From positions 14,210,001-14,274,000 of the forward strand of contig NC_066363.1 of assembly GCF_013377495.2 (NCBI RefSeq): a stretch of DNA of 64,000 nucleotides. The letters run 5' to 3'. Below, piece by piece: positions 1 to 12,720 of the stretch. The position numbers and the translations under genes were made by a program. Below the pieces are notes generated by a model. The model was not told the origin of the DNA, made no database searches, and saw only the letters and a program-made list of their open reading frames with translations. Each line of letters starts with the position of its first letter. Position 1 is the stretch's first letter. The DNA is from Cygnus atratus. Taxonomy: Eukaryota; Chordata; Aves; Anseriformes; Anatidae.

Positions 1-2164
1 AGGCAGCCTAGGGAAATTACAACAGCTCCCTGCAGTCTACACAAACCACTTCTGCTAAGACTTCATGTAGAGAAGGCCACAGCAACCACTTCAAAAATGA
101 TCACCAGCTTCTGCATCAACTGTAGCAGACCCAGTTCTTAGGAGGTGCTGAATGAACACTCACAGGTGTGCTCAAGTCAACCACATCTCAAAACATCTCA
201 CTAACTTGTATATCACAGGCCGCAGTTGAAAATATTGAGATTATCTTTGAATTTTGACTAAAAACTTAATTAACTTGTAAGGACACATACCTCAAACTAT
301 AGTAAGGACTTGAGCGTCGTAAGGTTGCTTTTATTTTTTTATTTTATTTTATTTTATTTTAAGATTTGTAATTCCAAAGAGATACTTTCTAAGTACAAAG
401 AAATCGGATTTTAGATGTAAACCAGACTGAGGAAAGTTTACATCTCTGCATCCTTAGCTAACACTCTAAATGATACTTGAAAAAAGGAAAAGAGGAAAGG
501 GTGTATTGCTTACGGTATCAACTGCACAAGCTGCTACATCCAGCCCCAAGAGCACAACTCCTCAGTGATATGATCACCCTTCTCCTTTCTGCAACAAGTC
601 CAGTGCTGCCTAAAAATGTTTTATACCAGGGATTGCAGTAATGTGCTTACAGGAGAATTTGTAACAGCCATTTCTGTTCGATCTGCATAGGAATCCATTC
701 CCAGTCTGCCTGATGCAAAACACATCTTTCACGTGGCATGAAAAGATTCTGGGACACGTGAGAATTTCACCCATGTGGCGAGGTGGCCTGACACAGAAAC
801 TCTGTCGATACCTTGATTTGCAGTGCCTGTGTATTCCTGTTTTGGCTTTGAACTCTTCAAGCTCACATTATGAATTTTACAGGGACCCAGATACTTCACA
901 ATTTTATAACAATGCAACGGCAATGCAAATTACCCTCACATGCACTGCAAACAATCAGAATGTTTTACAGAGGAATAGAGGCTGGGAAGCACAGAGAACA
1001 TCTGCTGACCTGGTGCAGCCAGCCCTACCAATTGAATAAACCTCGTGGTATTTCATGACTTTCTCAAAATCTTAACTCTTGGGAAACTGTGAATATCTCA
1101 GCTTGCTTTTGAAGTGTCAGAAACCAGTTCTGCTAAGAACTGAAGCAGTCCTGCTTTTTCACCCTACTCAGCTGCTCGTTCCTGCCTCTGTGCCACCCTC
1201 CCTTTGTGCAGGTGCAAGCACTGAAGTAAATCACATTTAGGAACAAAATCCGTTTTCGCTTTTAGCTGTGCTGAATCTACCTGCACGCATGCCCTAATCC
1301 AGTTTAGTCATAGCTGCACAGACATCAGCACCAGCACAAAGGGAGGGAGAGTACAGGCTATAAACCAAATCTGCTGCTTTCAGCAGCTTTGCCAGCTTAA
1401 AAATGATTCATGAAATGGACTGCATTTCCAGATAGAGAGAAGTTTGAGAACTCTTCCCCATTTCACCCTAAAGGCAAACACCATTTGAGAAACAATTAGC
1501 TCTCTCCCTCCCCAATTTTACCGGGGCATGAGTCCAGAACAAGGCTTAATTTTCGGGGACCCACGCTGGTTCCAGGTGCTTCGGTAGTACAAGCAGTGGC
1601 AGAGAGCCTGATCCTGCACCCAAAGCAGGCTACAGGAGACTTGCTCTCAGCTTCCCTGGGAATTCAATTCTAACAGAAGAGAACTGAACTGAGAAATGCC
1701 CAGGGTACAGAAGAGTATCAAAACCCCATCCTCGTCCTCACCACGCACCACATGACAAATACACATTTACATTGCATCAACTCTGGTCAGGCATTTCAAG
1801 ACTTCTGTGTAAAGATGAAACGCTACAGACTTTCTGCCAACAGCAAATGTACATACAAATGCAATTTAAAGTTTTGATTATTTTTTGGTAGTAATTTTCA
1901 TAGCCATACTGATGTTTGCTGCTCTTCATCCCAGGTAGCAGTTAACCTACAGACACTGGCTGTAAGAATGGCACTGTCCTCAAACCAACAGACCCATTCT
2001 GCTAGCTCGGTAGGTGACACCTATACTTCTGGATCCTGATGCAGAACAGACATTTGAAGCACCAGCGCCCTCTCACCAATATGGAAATAACGTGTGAAAA
2101 CTCTTATTTACTGTATAATATAGACAACAAGGAGAAAGCTGCATAGCGAGGCATTTTCACTTAC
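1..2164 (-). other. CCNY: CCNY intron, 5' part (runs off the left edge)
   Basis: This is intron sequence downstream of the 35-bp exon, beginning with the donor gtaagtg read leftward from 2164. It is AT-rich with an (ATTTT)n microsatellite. The open frames at 713-1058 overlap one another on both strands, have no recognisable domain and no splice context, and look like chance. No other element is recognised. Confidence 0.8.
331..362. repeat. (ATTTT)n microsatellite
   Basis: Several consecutive ATTTT units follow a T-run. On the CCNY sense strand this is an AAAAT repeat within the intron. Confidence 0.9.
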
Positions 2165-2199
2165 GTGGTTTATATAGAGACTCTTGCGTTTTTCTCTCA
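2165..2199 (-). CDS. CCNY: Cyclin Y (CCNY) short internal coding exon
   Basis: This 35-bp exon on the minus strand has the acceptor tgttttttgcag and a consensus donor gtaagtg. Joined to the end of the exon at 8025-8099 (which leaves a single G), it reads VREKRKSLYINH and ends exactly on a codon boundary. Human cyclin Y continues SQTD-VREKRKSLFINHH at this point, while CCNYL1 has VREKRKSNHLNH, which supports CCNY. The basic cluster REKRK and the following Ser lie just before the conserved stretch leading to the cyclin box. The Phe of the human protein is Tyr here (codon TAT). The next exon should begin with His-Pro-Pro-Gly and was not seen in bases 1-2164, so it lies beyond the left edge. Confidence 0.93.
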
Positions 2200-4720
2200 C
2201 TGCAAAAAACACAAAATATGATAGAAATATTACATGACTATTTTTCCTGATTAATCTTCTTATAAACCATTCATAATATAAAGAACAGGAGGCTATCTAC
2301 GTGTAACATTGTTATTGCTTTTGCACTAACCAAGTACACACACATCAAATTGAGAAAAACATGTATCTGTATGTTCAAAGGCATTTACGCTCACTAGTAT
2401 GGTGATGGATTAAAATTCTCATCCTTTTGGGTACTTCACTAGGCGTTGGTCCGCGTGGGGAAGTTAATATGCAGTAAGCTACAGTCCAGGTTAGCAACAG
2501 ATCCTTCACCACCCTTCACCAGAGATCTGCGTGGGCATCACCGGTGCCTTTGTGCGAGGCACCTTGCTGCAAAGTGGCCTACACTACCTTGCAGCTATGA
2601 AAGCACCTAAACAGCTACACCATGAAGTTAGCAAATTCTCATTGTAGCTTACTGTGCACTAACTCCCACTGAAGAGCCTTGAAACCAGATGCATTACACC
2701 ACTGGCTTCTGTAATGGTAAGGTGCAAGCCTGAAACTATTACTCATGTCGATATAACAATGTAAGCGTATTACATTGGTGGGTAAGAACTAGTCACCACA
2801 AGCAAGGGTTGCAAGTGAAAGCCACAGTTATTAGCCAAAATATTCACAAAGTAAACAGCAGCAACAAGGGAGACAGATGTATAGAGTCTTAATTGTCAGG
2901 CAAACACTTATCACAGCTGATTAAATATACTCTATTTAATTTTTTTTTAAGCACTTTCCAAATTAGCTCACCCCATAGAGAGCCCATAGAGCTCTGTTCC
3001 AGTGAAAATACCACAGCATTTAGGATACAAGTCTGGAGGCAACTAATACGTAAATCAAACTGCAGGATTAAAGTAATAATGGTTTCATGCTGTAGATGAT
3101 TAAATGCACTTGGGTGCACTATGAGTTGAAAGCTATGCAACCCAATGCACTTAGCAAAATAAGAGCAATGTCGCAACGACAGGCTAGCCTGTCCATTCCC
3201 TGTTGGATGAGAAGCCATTACTCGTGATTTTTTAGAAGCAAGCAATCTCACATAAACAAGGTTGTATGTGTGGACACTGTGAAATAATTGTGTTTAATGC
3301 AGACATAAAATGAAAAGAAAATAAGAAAAAACTTTTAAAAATCCTTACATAATTTTCCTCCCAGGGAGCAGAAAGGAGAATCACACATGACAAGATGTTA
3401 GCCATGTCACTTAGTACATGCTCAGATCCACAATTACGGACATCGTATAAGAAACGGAATTAAACAGGAGGAGCACGAAAATTCAGATTGTCTAGCAAAT
3501 AGTTAAACTGCTTGAAATCCTGCTAAAACACTGCACTACCCTTAAGTTCCATACACTGCATTTATAACCAGCAAGGGACATAAGTAACCTCCAGGGAAAC
3601 AACAAAATGATGATAGGTACTCACTTCTAAGAATAGAGCAAATGTTTGTCTAGTATTGCATATTGCAATATACAGGCAGTAAACATCTCTGATAAACTGC
3701 ATGTAGACCTCATAGAGTACATAGGTGAAAATTAACAGCTATTAAATACTTAACTGTGTTCAAAATTTCACAGTTAACAGACAACAATCATAATTTTAGC
3801 ATACACAGAATTATTATGGACAAAATTCTATAAACACAGCCTGCATATGAACTCCAAATCCCAACTTTTAATCACCTTTTTTCCCCTACCTTAGTCTTTA
3901 TCTTCCACATTTTTTTCTTGTACCCATTATATTATTCGATTCCCTATAAAAGTGCAATTATCTATTTACCAAAGCGAGAATATCTCTAACAGCTCATTGC
4001 CATTGCTATTTCCTGTCTCCAGAAGAATGTATCACTGTATTTATACAGACCCCTCACTTCTCCCTGTTCAAACACTGCTTGTGCTGCACATTCTTCCAAG
4101 CACCACCTTGACCTTCTTTCCCTTATTCTTCCCAGAAAACAGAAATTCAGTTAGCCTGGATTGTTCAGTGAGGGACTACAAGAAGGCAGCTGTGCTTTCG
4201 TGCTTCTGGACCATTCTGCCATGGCGTAGGGCTCAACTCTTTCCAGAACATATGCTGATGGGAAATAGGGCAGAGCAGAAAGCCGTTTTGTCACAACTGC
4301 TCTCTTTTGTGATCACAACCCTCCCTTTAGAAAAAGGACAGACAGCTGTTGCAAAAAGGCAGGAAGACACTTCTGCCAGGCTTGCACTAGAACTGTTGTT
4401 GTAAAAAGGTAATTCTCCGTTACTTGGCTTTGGTGCATTTAGAGATGCTTTCTACTGCTCACGTGGTCTTCAGCAGACCAGACTGTAGCTTTATAATTAA
4501 CCATAATTTCGCAGCATAAACTCCTAACTACGACTCCAGGCTTTTGACTTTCAGTGATGGGGTTTGGATGAAATGATGCTGAACAGATTTAGAGTCACAG
4601 TTTAAACAATTTCATGAAAAAAATTTGTATTTTCTTTCTAATATTTTAAAATTTGAAAGTCGGAATGAAATTCTTCAAGTGGAGACTGAGATACTGCCAA
4701 ATTTTCTTATTTTCCTTCAT

Positions 4721-4760
4721 TTCTCATTTCTACAGGCATTTTCTCATTTCTACAGGCATT
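4721..4760. repeat. Perfect 20-bp tandem duplication
   Basis: Two identical back-to-back copies of ttctcatttctacaggcatt are present (4721-4740 and 4741-4760). Each copy contains tttctacag, which resembles a plus-strand splice acceptor, but no gene is supported on that strand. Confidence 0.95.
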
Positions 4761-4830
4761 TTCTTTTGTTATTATTGAACTTTTGCTATCATAGGAAAAC
4801 ATATGCTGAAATAAAAGGGAGTGAGGAAAC

Positions 4831-4862
4831 ATACACACACACACACATATATATGTACGTGT
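4831..4862. repeat. (CA)n/(TA)n microsatellite
   Basis: A run of CA dinucleotides passes into TA and then GTACGTGTG. It is short and likely to be polymorphic in length. Confidence 0.9.
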
Positions 4863-5882
4863 GAGGATGCACATATGCATTTTTCATTGAGATGTAGTAG
4901 AAGTCTCATTTGTGCAATTTCTATAGACAACCTCAACGCTACCCACACCAGCACAGAAGACTAAATCCTCGAGGATAACATCAATGAAGATGTCTCACAT
5001 TTTGTTTGCAGATCATTTTATTTTGTCTTGTCTGAGAAACAGGAGACTCATCCTGCTTAACAATAAAAATAAAATGCAGCCTAGTTCACTCCTATCTACT
5101 GTATAAATATAATTTCAGAATGTTATTTGTCTAAAGCCAATTGTTACACTGATATTGCAAAATTTAGCCAATAAATTCAATGTGTAAGGCCTAATATAAG
5201 TTAGGAAAACAGGACAGCCATAACCCACTTATAGGAAAGACCATTACCAGCACCCTGAAAGAGCAAACACTGTCCTCTTGCTATTACAAGGAAAGGAAGT
5301 GACATTATTGGAATGCTAAGGTTTGGAAACCCTGGCTTAACCACAACCACGCACTGAACAGTGCATGGCTTTTCAGTCACCTAGCTCATCTTGTTTGCAG
5401 GCCAAATTCACCAAACAAACAAGAACTTGCATAAAGTACTCACACAAGTTAAAGAAATAAAAGGTGATTCTCTACTATCTCCCTAAACAGGGAGAATCAC
5501 TCATGTAAGATTTAGCACCTAGTAAATTCCTACAAAGAGCTGGAAGCATTTTAAAAGCTATTCTAGTTAGGTATCAAATTAATATTTATTGTGTCTTCAA
5601 CTCCTCTTCAGAGTCACTGAACTCTCAGGTAATTAAGGGTGCAGGCAGAGTAGTGACTGTGAGGGACAGGACAGGTCCAGACCCTTAGCATGGCATCTAA
5701 GCTGCACAGAACAACGGGAAATTCAGACCATGCAACATCCAGAGATGCCACGTCCTGTTTCACTGTATTTGGGGTAGTGAACTTGTTGCTCTTCACTCAC
5801 ATATTGCTCACAAGCAGCTCAAAGCTCAGCTCCTGTACCAGGGCAGTACAACAAGCTTACCAGTGAGGCTGTAAGCATACAA

Positions 5883-5926
5883 GGTTACTAGAAAGCCAAA
5901 TGTGGGTTACCAGAAAGCCAAATGTG
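5883..5926. repeat. 22-bp tandem duplication with one mismatch
   Basis: There are two adjacent copies of the 22-bp unit ggttacYagaaagccaaatgtg. The copies differ only by T or C at the seventh base. Confidence 0.95.
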
Positions 5927-7687
5927 AAGCTGCCTGACAGTAACCTTGCCACATCACTCTTGCCTGTAGTTATGGACTGGCCCTTTCCCACTATACAAAT
6001 ACGTAATGGACACTCGAGAGCCACTGCTGGATCCTGGATGAAACCCAGAGTCTTGATATTCCTCAGCTCTCCGATATGTATCTTAAACATCTGCACTTCT
6101 TGTCTATAAATATATTTTCATTTACTGTCTACTGTCAGGACAGCCCAACACTATATATGTAATGGAGAGAAGTAGTTACATGTCCAGGTTAGGTGTTTCC
6201 AGCATTGCCAGGTCAGCTCTCCCCTTCCACACTAACTTCAGGCACCTTGGGGATCCCCTAGGCTCTACAGCAGGCTGCCAAAATACAAACCTACACACTC
6301 AGGGGTGTTAGGCAACATCTATGAACAGTATGGTAACTCCTATCAGCTCACTTATTTCCATGACAGGCCCAGAGTACAGCCAAGCAAAATGCCAAAACGC
6401 TTATGATAGTGAGTTGTCCCACCAGAATGGGATGATTTTTGGCAATAGATCAGTAGTTAACTGTTTGCAGAATATTTATTTTGTACAAGCCCTTGCATTT
6501 TTACCACCTTGATCAAGGATAGTTGAACAGATCTTATACCCTTGTTGAAAAAGTTTCTGCATTTTTTCAATAAATTCATTATTCTCACTCAAAACCACGT
6601 AAGATATTCATATTACTTAAGCTAGAACAAGGTTTCATAGACCAACCCTAGCACGGGTGTAAACTGTCATACTAAAGAAATTCTTACAGCTAACTCCATC
6701 TTGCAGTAAATTAATCGCTATTACTACAAGTCAGAATAATCACCAGGTATGGTCATAATTTAAGCTGGTGGACCTGGAATTGTTTTTTCATTTTTCTTTT
6801 CCAACAAACTGCAATGAGAAACATGTAGCATCCATATGGGATTATACAATCTCAAAACACTATAAAATAGACATCGATCTTGACAACACAGTATACTATG
6901 GAAATATTATCATACTCATTTCACAGACTACCAAAGCAGACCAAGATGGTAAATCACATCCAAAACTACATAATAAGGCATTGACAGAACTAGGGCTGAA
7001 TTCAGGACAATCTGAAGGGCAAAAGATATACTCACATAATCAACTCTTCAATCAGGGCCTAAATGTATCCTCTTTGTACTAGTCAAGCTCAAAAATTAGC
7101 AAGAAACATAGAGTATGTGAAAACTACATTTTCTTTTTAAAGTGATGTCCTTGACACTGCAATTTACTATGTAAATCAGAAATGGCATTTATAGGCAACA
7201 GAAAGAAGGACAAAGAATTCATACAGTCAGAATTACAATGTAGAAATTGCTTTGAAAGTCTTGGTAGAAAATAATGTGTTTTGCATCAATTATTCTCGTC
7301 TACTTCTAAAACAACATGTCATACATGTCCAACAGGGAATGAAAGAGCCAGAGTAAATGGCTTCTATTCTACTAAGTCTATCAAGAGGCCTGCTTAACAG
7401 ATGTAATTCCAGAGAGATTATTCTGTCTATGAATAAAAAATAATAAAAAAAATACTCCAGACAAATATATGATTACATCAAATCCATAATGAGAGAAAAA
7501 GACAGAACATTTGGGTGGGAAGAGGGTTGTTTTGTTATTAAAATTTAGTACTGAACTCATTTACAGTATCAGCTATATCAGAGGAAACTTTGGACTGTCT
7601 TCTAAGCTAATGTAAACTGTCATTTTTCAGGAAAATACTTCTAAATCTTATTTCCAAGAAGCTTGGCCTGTTGTTCAGCGTGTTAGA

Positions 7688-7727
7688 AGAAAAGAAAAGA
7701 AAACAAACAAACAAAAAAAAACAAACA
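7688..7727. repeat. A-rich (ACAA)n low-complexity tract
   Basis: AAAAG and ACAA units run into a poly-A stretch. This is intronic low-complexity sequence. Confidence 0.85.
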
Positions 7728-8024
7728 GTTGCACAGATACTTTTTTTTAAATATATTAAGCCTTACCTATATTTGTAGTTTTGATACAATTACTATTGGG
7801 ATCTTATAATTTCAGCATGACAGGACTCAAATCTGTATCTTCTACTGCTGAGTATGACAAAATAATTAACTAAAGGTTTGGCTTCTTTCAACTCTAATCT
7901 GATGCCTATAAAAGCCTCTTTTTGGGGGAGGGAAATTATATATTAAGTAGCTATCACATGCATTCTATCAAAGACTTCACAGATAACTGCAGTAGTGAAT
8001 ACTGTAATAAATTCAGTAACCTAC

Positions 8025-8099
8025 CATCTGTTTGAGATTTACTGAGAAATATCGTACTGGCCCGTGGATGATCTGATGGGTTGAATTCCATGTTCAAAT
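8025..8099 (-). CDS. CCNY: Cyclin Y (CCNY) internal coding exon, N-terminal region
   Basis: This is a 75-bp exon read on the minus strand. It is preceded by a pyrimidine-rich acceptor (tttgtttctttccag) and followed by the donor gtaggt. It starts with the last two bases of an Asp codon, then reads LN, MEFNPSDHPRASTIF and LSKSQTD, and ends with the first base of a Val codon. This matches cyclin Y residues of about 52-76 by my recollection of the human protein. The paralogue CCNYL1 has ESNPSDHPRAS where this has MEFNPSDHPRAS, so CCNY is preferred. Cyclin Y is a myristoylated, membrane-associated cyclin that activates CDK14/PFTK1 and CDK16 and acts in Wnt co-receptor LRP6 phosphorylation. The exon lies N-terminal to the cyclin box and is rich in Ser/Thr. 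Its ATG in MEF is, as I recall, the start of a short human isoform. The exon joins in phase to the one at 2165-2199. Confidence 0.95.
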
Positions 8100-9149
8100 C
8101 TGGAAAGAAACAAATAAAAAAAATAGCACATTAAAACATTTATGATTATCCAGCAGTATGCTCAGAATTTCTTATTTTTAAGAAGACCAATTTACATTAT
8201 TGCAAAACAACATCAATCTTGAAGTCCTTTTTTTTTTTTATTACCCTTCACACAAGTAGCTCTTTTTGTATGCAAATGCTTTGCATTAACACAGCTTTGG
8301 GATTAGACTTGGGTTCTAAGGGCTGCTTTGCTTTTGGATGAAAACAGATAAAGCAACTTGAGAAGCCTGTACACAAGAAGTTGCGAATTATCCATTTTCC
8401 ATTAGTTTCTTCTTCCATACCCCGAAGCCACTGCTAAGCGCAGGAATACAGCTTGTTATATGTAATTACAGAAGCATGAAGTATTATAAAACAAATATGC
8501 AGCCCTCTGTAGATAGATGGGTTTCCATGATTAGATGTGATTACATTAGTAGATATTGAAGCTAAATGTAAACTAGTTAAGTCTAGCCCAGACTGTTTTA
8601 AATGGCCAAGATTACTAAAGCTTAGAACTTTTGTGACACTTCACAGGTGAACATACTTCTTGCTGTAACTTCTAAAAAAAGTCCTCAAAACAGGTTGAAG
8701 ATATGAGTCTATCACAGCATATATGAACTTCGAGAAATGTTATTTTCCCTAGTAAGATTAAAATGCCTTGAATTCACTTGTTCCAAAACTCCACTCTGCT
8801 ACCAATTCTTCAAAACCCTTGAATGCTTGCATCCACTTGAAAGCATGGTGCTAAAAAATAGCACACAGCTTTTTTATCTTTTTTCTTGCTCTCCCAGTGT
8901 AACTGCTTCAACCTTAGTTCTTTTACATTCCCTTGATCTCTAGATATACCTTCTCTCGCATTTGATACAGGGCATTTATGCAAAACTACCTATGGGCATT
9001 GATAAGTTTATCTTTGGTGATTCACCCAGGCTTTCTACATTTCTGTCTCCCCTCCATCTCTGTGAAAACTCACAAAAACTGAGAATCAAGCACAGCCTTT
9101 ATGTTCTCCTGGTTTCCTTTCCATCTCCCTGTATTCTGCAGCCCATGTG
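8100..9149. other. Intron, no recognised element
   Basis: AT-rich sequence upstream of the 75-bp exon, whose acceptor polypyrimidine tract occupies about 8100-8125 on the plus strand. A T-run is present near 8229. Nothing else is recognised. Confidence 0.6.
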
Positions 9150-9615
9150 ATCATAGTCATATCCCAGGTTGGACGGGACCCACAAGGATCATCAAGTCCA
9201 ACTCCTGGGTCCCCAAAGGACCACCCCAAAACCAGACCCTATGTCTGAGAGCATTGTCCAAATGCTCCTTGAACTCCGGCAGCTCGGTGCCATGACCACT
9301 GCCCTGGGGAGCCTGTCCCAGTGCCAGACCACCCTCTGGGTGCAGAACGTTTCCCTAACACCCAGCCTGACCCTCCCCTGTCCCAGCTCCATGCCGTCCC
9401 CTCGGGCCCTGTCGCTGTCCCCAGAGAGCAGAGCTCAGCGCCTGCCCCTCCGCTCCCCTCGTGAGGGAGCTGCAGGCCGTCATGAGGCCTCCCCTCAGCC
9501 TGCTCTGCTCTGGGCTGAACAAACCCAGGGACCTCAGCCGCTCCTCATACGCCTTCCCCTCCAGACCCTTCACCATCTTTGTAGCCCTGATGAGCAGCCC
9601 GACATGCTGCTGGTA
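9150..9615 (-). mobile_element. CR1 LINE fragment, 5'-truncated, minus orientation
   Basis: The 3' end of the element is on the left (tcatagtcat... ggttggacgggaccc). Read on the minus strand it gives typical CR1 ORF2 C-terminal words such as RATKMVKGLEGKAYEERLRS and LGLFSPEQSRLRGGL. A different frame then gives FCTQRVVWHWDRLPR, so the reading frame is broken by indels. CR1 is the dominant LINE of birds and inserts as 3' fragments by target-primed reverse transcription. The several frames, including a 167-codon plus-strand frame, are by-products of this GC-rich repeat. Divergence and multiple frameshifts point to an older copy than those near 22.5 and 42.4 kb. The right limit is approximate. 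Confidence 0.9.
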
Positions 9616-12595
9616 CTTGGAGATCACTTGTGGAGTAAATACTGGCCTTCCTGCTTACTAGGAAGAACCTAGAAATCCAAACAAACAACTCTTCAGTTAG
9701 AAAGGGGGTTTATTATTATTATCAAAGCCACAAAGAAGAGGGGAAAAAAGAGGTTTCCAAGGAAAGTCATTTTGATTCTCTGAGAAACCACACTTCACAG
9801 CCAAGCTTGCAGAAGATTTTAAGTAGGCCATTCTCCTGCTAGAAGTTCTGAATTGGAACGACTGGGAATTGGAAAGAGCATTCTCTTGTTACTTGCTGCA
9901 GCTTATCTAGACATGGAGATGAAGAAGAAAAATTACCCAGCGTGACAGATAGCGCTGGTGAAGATTGTTTTTCATTTCAGGATAGTTTTTCCATTAAGCT
10001 CAATTCAAGATGCAAATCATTAAGCAAAGAGTAATCAGTATTTTAAAACAGCAAAATACATTGCTTTTTATCATCCTATTAATCTTTCATCAAACAGCAC
10101 AATACATTACCATTAAAAAGTGCATTTTTTTAAACGATTACAGACAGTTTTTCTATGAAATCTTTTAAAGTACTGCAAGGCAAATTCAGTCAACAAAACA
10201 GGACTGGTAAAAATACAGCTGAACTCAACTGTCAAAACACTGCCCCCAAAGAGGCAAACATTCCTCTCCTTCATGCCTAGAAAATTGTCTGCTTGGGGAG
10301 TAATAACAGCCTGGTACGGGTTTACAGTCTGCTTGCAGGGCTGAAAAGAAAGAAAACCAATTGCCACATCTTGCAGTCAAGTTGCAACTATTTGAGATTC
10401 CTGTGTTATAAAAGACTATTATGCAGAAGCAGTGAAACAATGGAGGACTTAAAATCTTTCTAAAAAAAAGCATAAACTGTTATTCTGGCAGAAGCTGAAA
10501 GAAGGCCAGCAAGATCCCACCTCAGCAGCTGCAGAGGCCAGAGCAAGGATTCGGAACCAGCCTGGGAGAGGCAGCTCGCTGCTTCCAGGCAGCACCATGG
10601 CTCCATCCCACCCCACCGGCCCCAGACCATCCATCCTGAACCCTTCAGAGTATGTGTCTTCTTTTGTCCAAGACACTTCTTTCATGCCCTCCCCCAAAAC
10701 AGCAGCCAAACACATCTGCCTGTTTTTCCTTCAAGTGCCCTCACAAAAATTAGAGGAGAATAACCTATCTAGGGTTGGTCACCCAATGCAAGGTGGCCAG
10801 AAGAAGAATGAAGAAGGCCAGAAGAAGTGATACTAAGAGAGGCTGTCTCCCTGCTCCCTTTGAGGAATGGCACAGCTCCTGGTGGCTTGAAAAGCCCTGG
10901 CTGTGTAGTGTGTGCCTGCAACTCCACCACTCCCTGTTCCTCCCAGGAAGAGCATGAGGCAAATCCGAGCACCCCACAGGCCACCAGCAGGACCATACTT
11001 CTCCAAGCCATCACTGCTGCCATATTGGGAGATTAAAGCAGATACAGTTTCACAACATACAAGGAAGACTTCAGTGGCTAGTTGACCTTAGATGTCTTAA
11101 TTTACTGTACAGCTTGAAAATAAATGCCTCTTTGAATCTGGCAACAAATTCTTACACATCTGTCATTATAAACAGTGCCATAAGAGATCAAATGCTATCA
11201 GCATGTGAAGTTACTAACGTGTCACCAAAGGACATTATCCATCCGAAAGTTACCTTCATCCTAGAGTCATACTGCTTTAGTCATCTTAGTAATGCTTTCT
11301 AGCATTTGAAAAGCATTCACGAAAAACAGCCACAATATGAATGCTTTACCCATTTTGTAATGGAATAGCTGACGACAGAGAGAGATTTAAACTCACACAA
11401 GCAATATTCAACTCTTAGAGAGGCAAGAGAGAGCCAGAATTTCAATCATCAAAATCTGTACAAAGATTTGATCCATTACTAGCAGTCTGCTCTGTGACTC
11501 ATCACAGCCTTACAAAGGAAGGATTTTAAGTGAATATTTTTTCTAGCAGTTACTCTGCATTCCAAAATGCTTTTAAGAAAAAAAAAAAAGTCACTGTCTC
11601 TCCAAATCCAAAATCCTTCACTATAAATTTTATTTCCAGGAAATACTTGTTCATGACTAATGGACATTCTTCTTAATTACAGATTCTTTGGTTTTAGAGT
11701 TTCTGCAAGGATTTCATTTATTTTAAAAATGATGGAGCAAGTAACAATTGACACAATGATTTAGAGAGCAACCCAGTATATTAAAAGCATTTAAGATTAC
11801 AATAATTATCTTCAATAATAAATACAAAGAATATTAAATTATTAGTATTTATTCTTTTAAAATATTTAAGTGTAGATATTAGGCATTAAAGTAGTGAAAC
11901 ATTTATAAAGCCTTTGCCAACGATAATACCTATTTCCATAAGTTGCTTCAGTAAAGCTAATTAAATCTGGGAAGAAAAAAAAAAGAGTAAAAATGCATTT
12001 TTTCCCCTTAATGGCATGTTTTTAATAGTGAAGTCACTTAAGATACAGTAACAAGTTAATTGCATGCTGGAACATACCCAAGAACTACACAATCCAGTAC
12101 CATGCTTTTGTCTACACTGGGCACCTCAAGATTTTGGCATATTTTGTTCCAGTTAAAATAAATGCAAGATGGAAAACCCACAAATAAATCAACCCCTCCT
12201 GACCACCACTGAGAGTAAAATTAGCTAGGCTCTACTTTCTTCCAGAACATAAACCCCTATGACAGTATCATTTGCAGTTCAGATCTCATATTTGAGATTC
12301 CTAAGAATTTATGATTCTAGAGCAAAAAAACCCTACGTCTTATCCCTCTGTATTGGAGTTAGTCAAGCCTGTAGCCACCTAACAATAATTGAGACCTTAA
12401 AATCACACCAAAAATGTTACACAGATAGGAAATATTTTCCTAGATCTCTTCGTAGTTCAAAAATCAGTTGGGATTTTTTTTTCCCAGTTCTACAGGACTA
12501 AAATATAGCTCCCATAATGGAAACACCTAAACAGTGTGATGCCCCATGAAAGTTTCAGGTTTTTTTTTTGGCTTCTCAAAATTACAAACCAAAGG
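9616..12595. other. Intron, no recognised element
   Basis: This stretch is mainly AT-rich. A moderately GC-rich part at 10500-11030 contains several overlapping 60-88 codon frames on both strands with no recognisable domain. I do not identify a repeat family there. An A-run occurs at about 11577-11590. Confidence 0.5.
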
Positions 12596-12720
12596 TGTGT
12601 GTCTATTTATAAATGTACACGTACACATGCATAAATCTATATCTATAATAAAGACAGATATTTATATAGACACATAGTTATCTATAAAGATATATATAGA
12701 GAGAGAGATGTATCTCTATG
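12596..12720. repeat. AT-rich simple repeat next to the LTR
   Basis: Degenerate TATA, ATCTATA and TATATAGAGAGAGAGA motifs run up to the left edge of the LTR. Simple sequence here makes the target-site duplication of the LTR hard to define. Confidence 0.75.

Larger units (their letters stand above)
2200..8024 (-). other. CCNY: CCNY intron between the two visible exons
   Basis: This complete 5,825-bp intron begins with gtaggttactg at 8024 and ends with ttttttgcag at 2200, both read on the minus strand. It holds two short perfect or near-perfect tandem duplications (20 bp at 4721 and 22 bp at 5883), a CA/TA microsatellite at 4831 and an A-rich ACAA repeat near 7690. The longest open frame (150 codons, 3952-4404 plus) has no recognisable domain. 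No CR1 or LTR is recognised here. Confidence 0.85.

Noticed and set aside
3952..4404. 150-codon plus-strand frame
   Set aside because: No recognisable domain, low-complexity Leu/Ser/Phe composition, antisense within a CCNY intron, no splice or promoter evidence.
9169..9672. 167-codon plus-strand frame
   Set aside because: Antisense by-product of the minus-strand CR1 fragment at 9150-9615.
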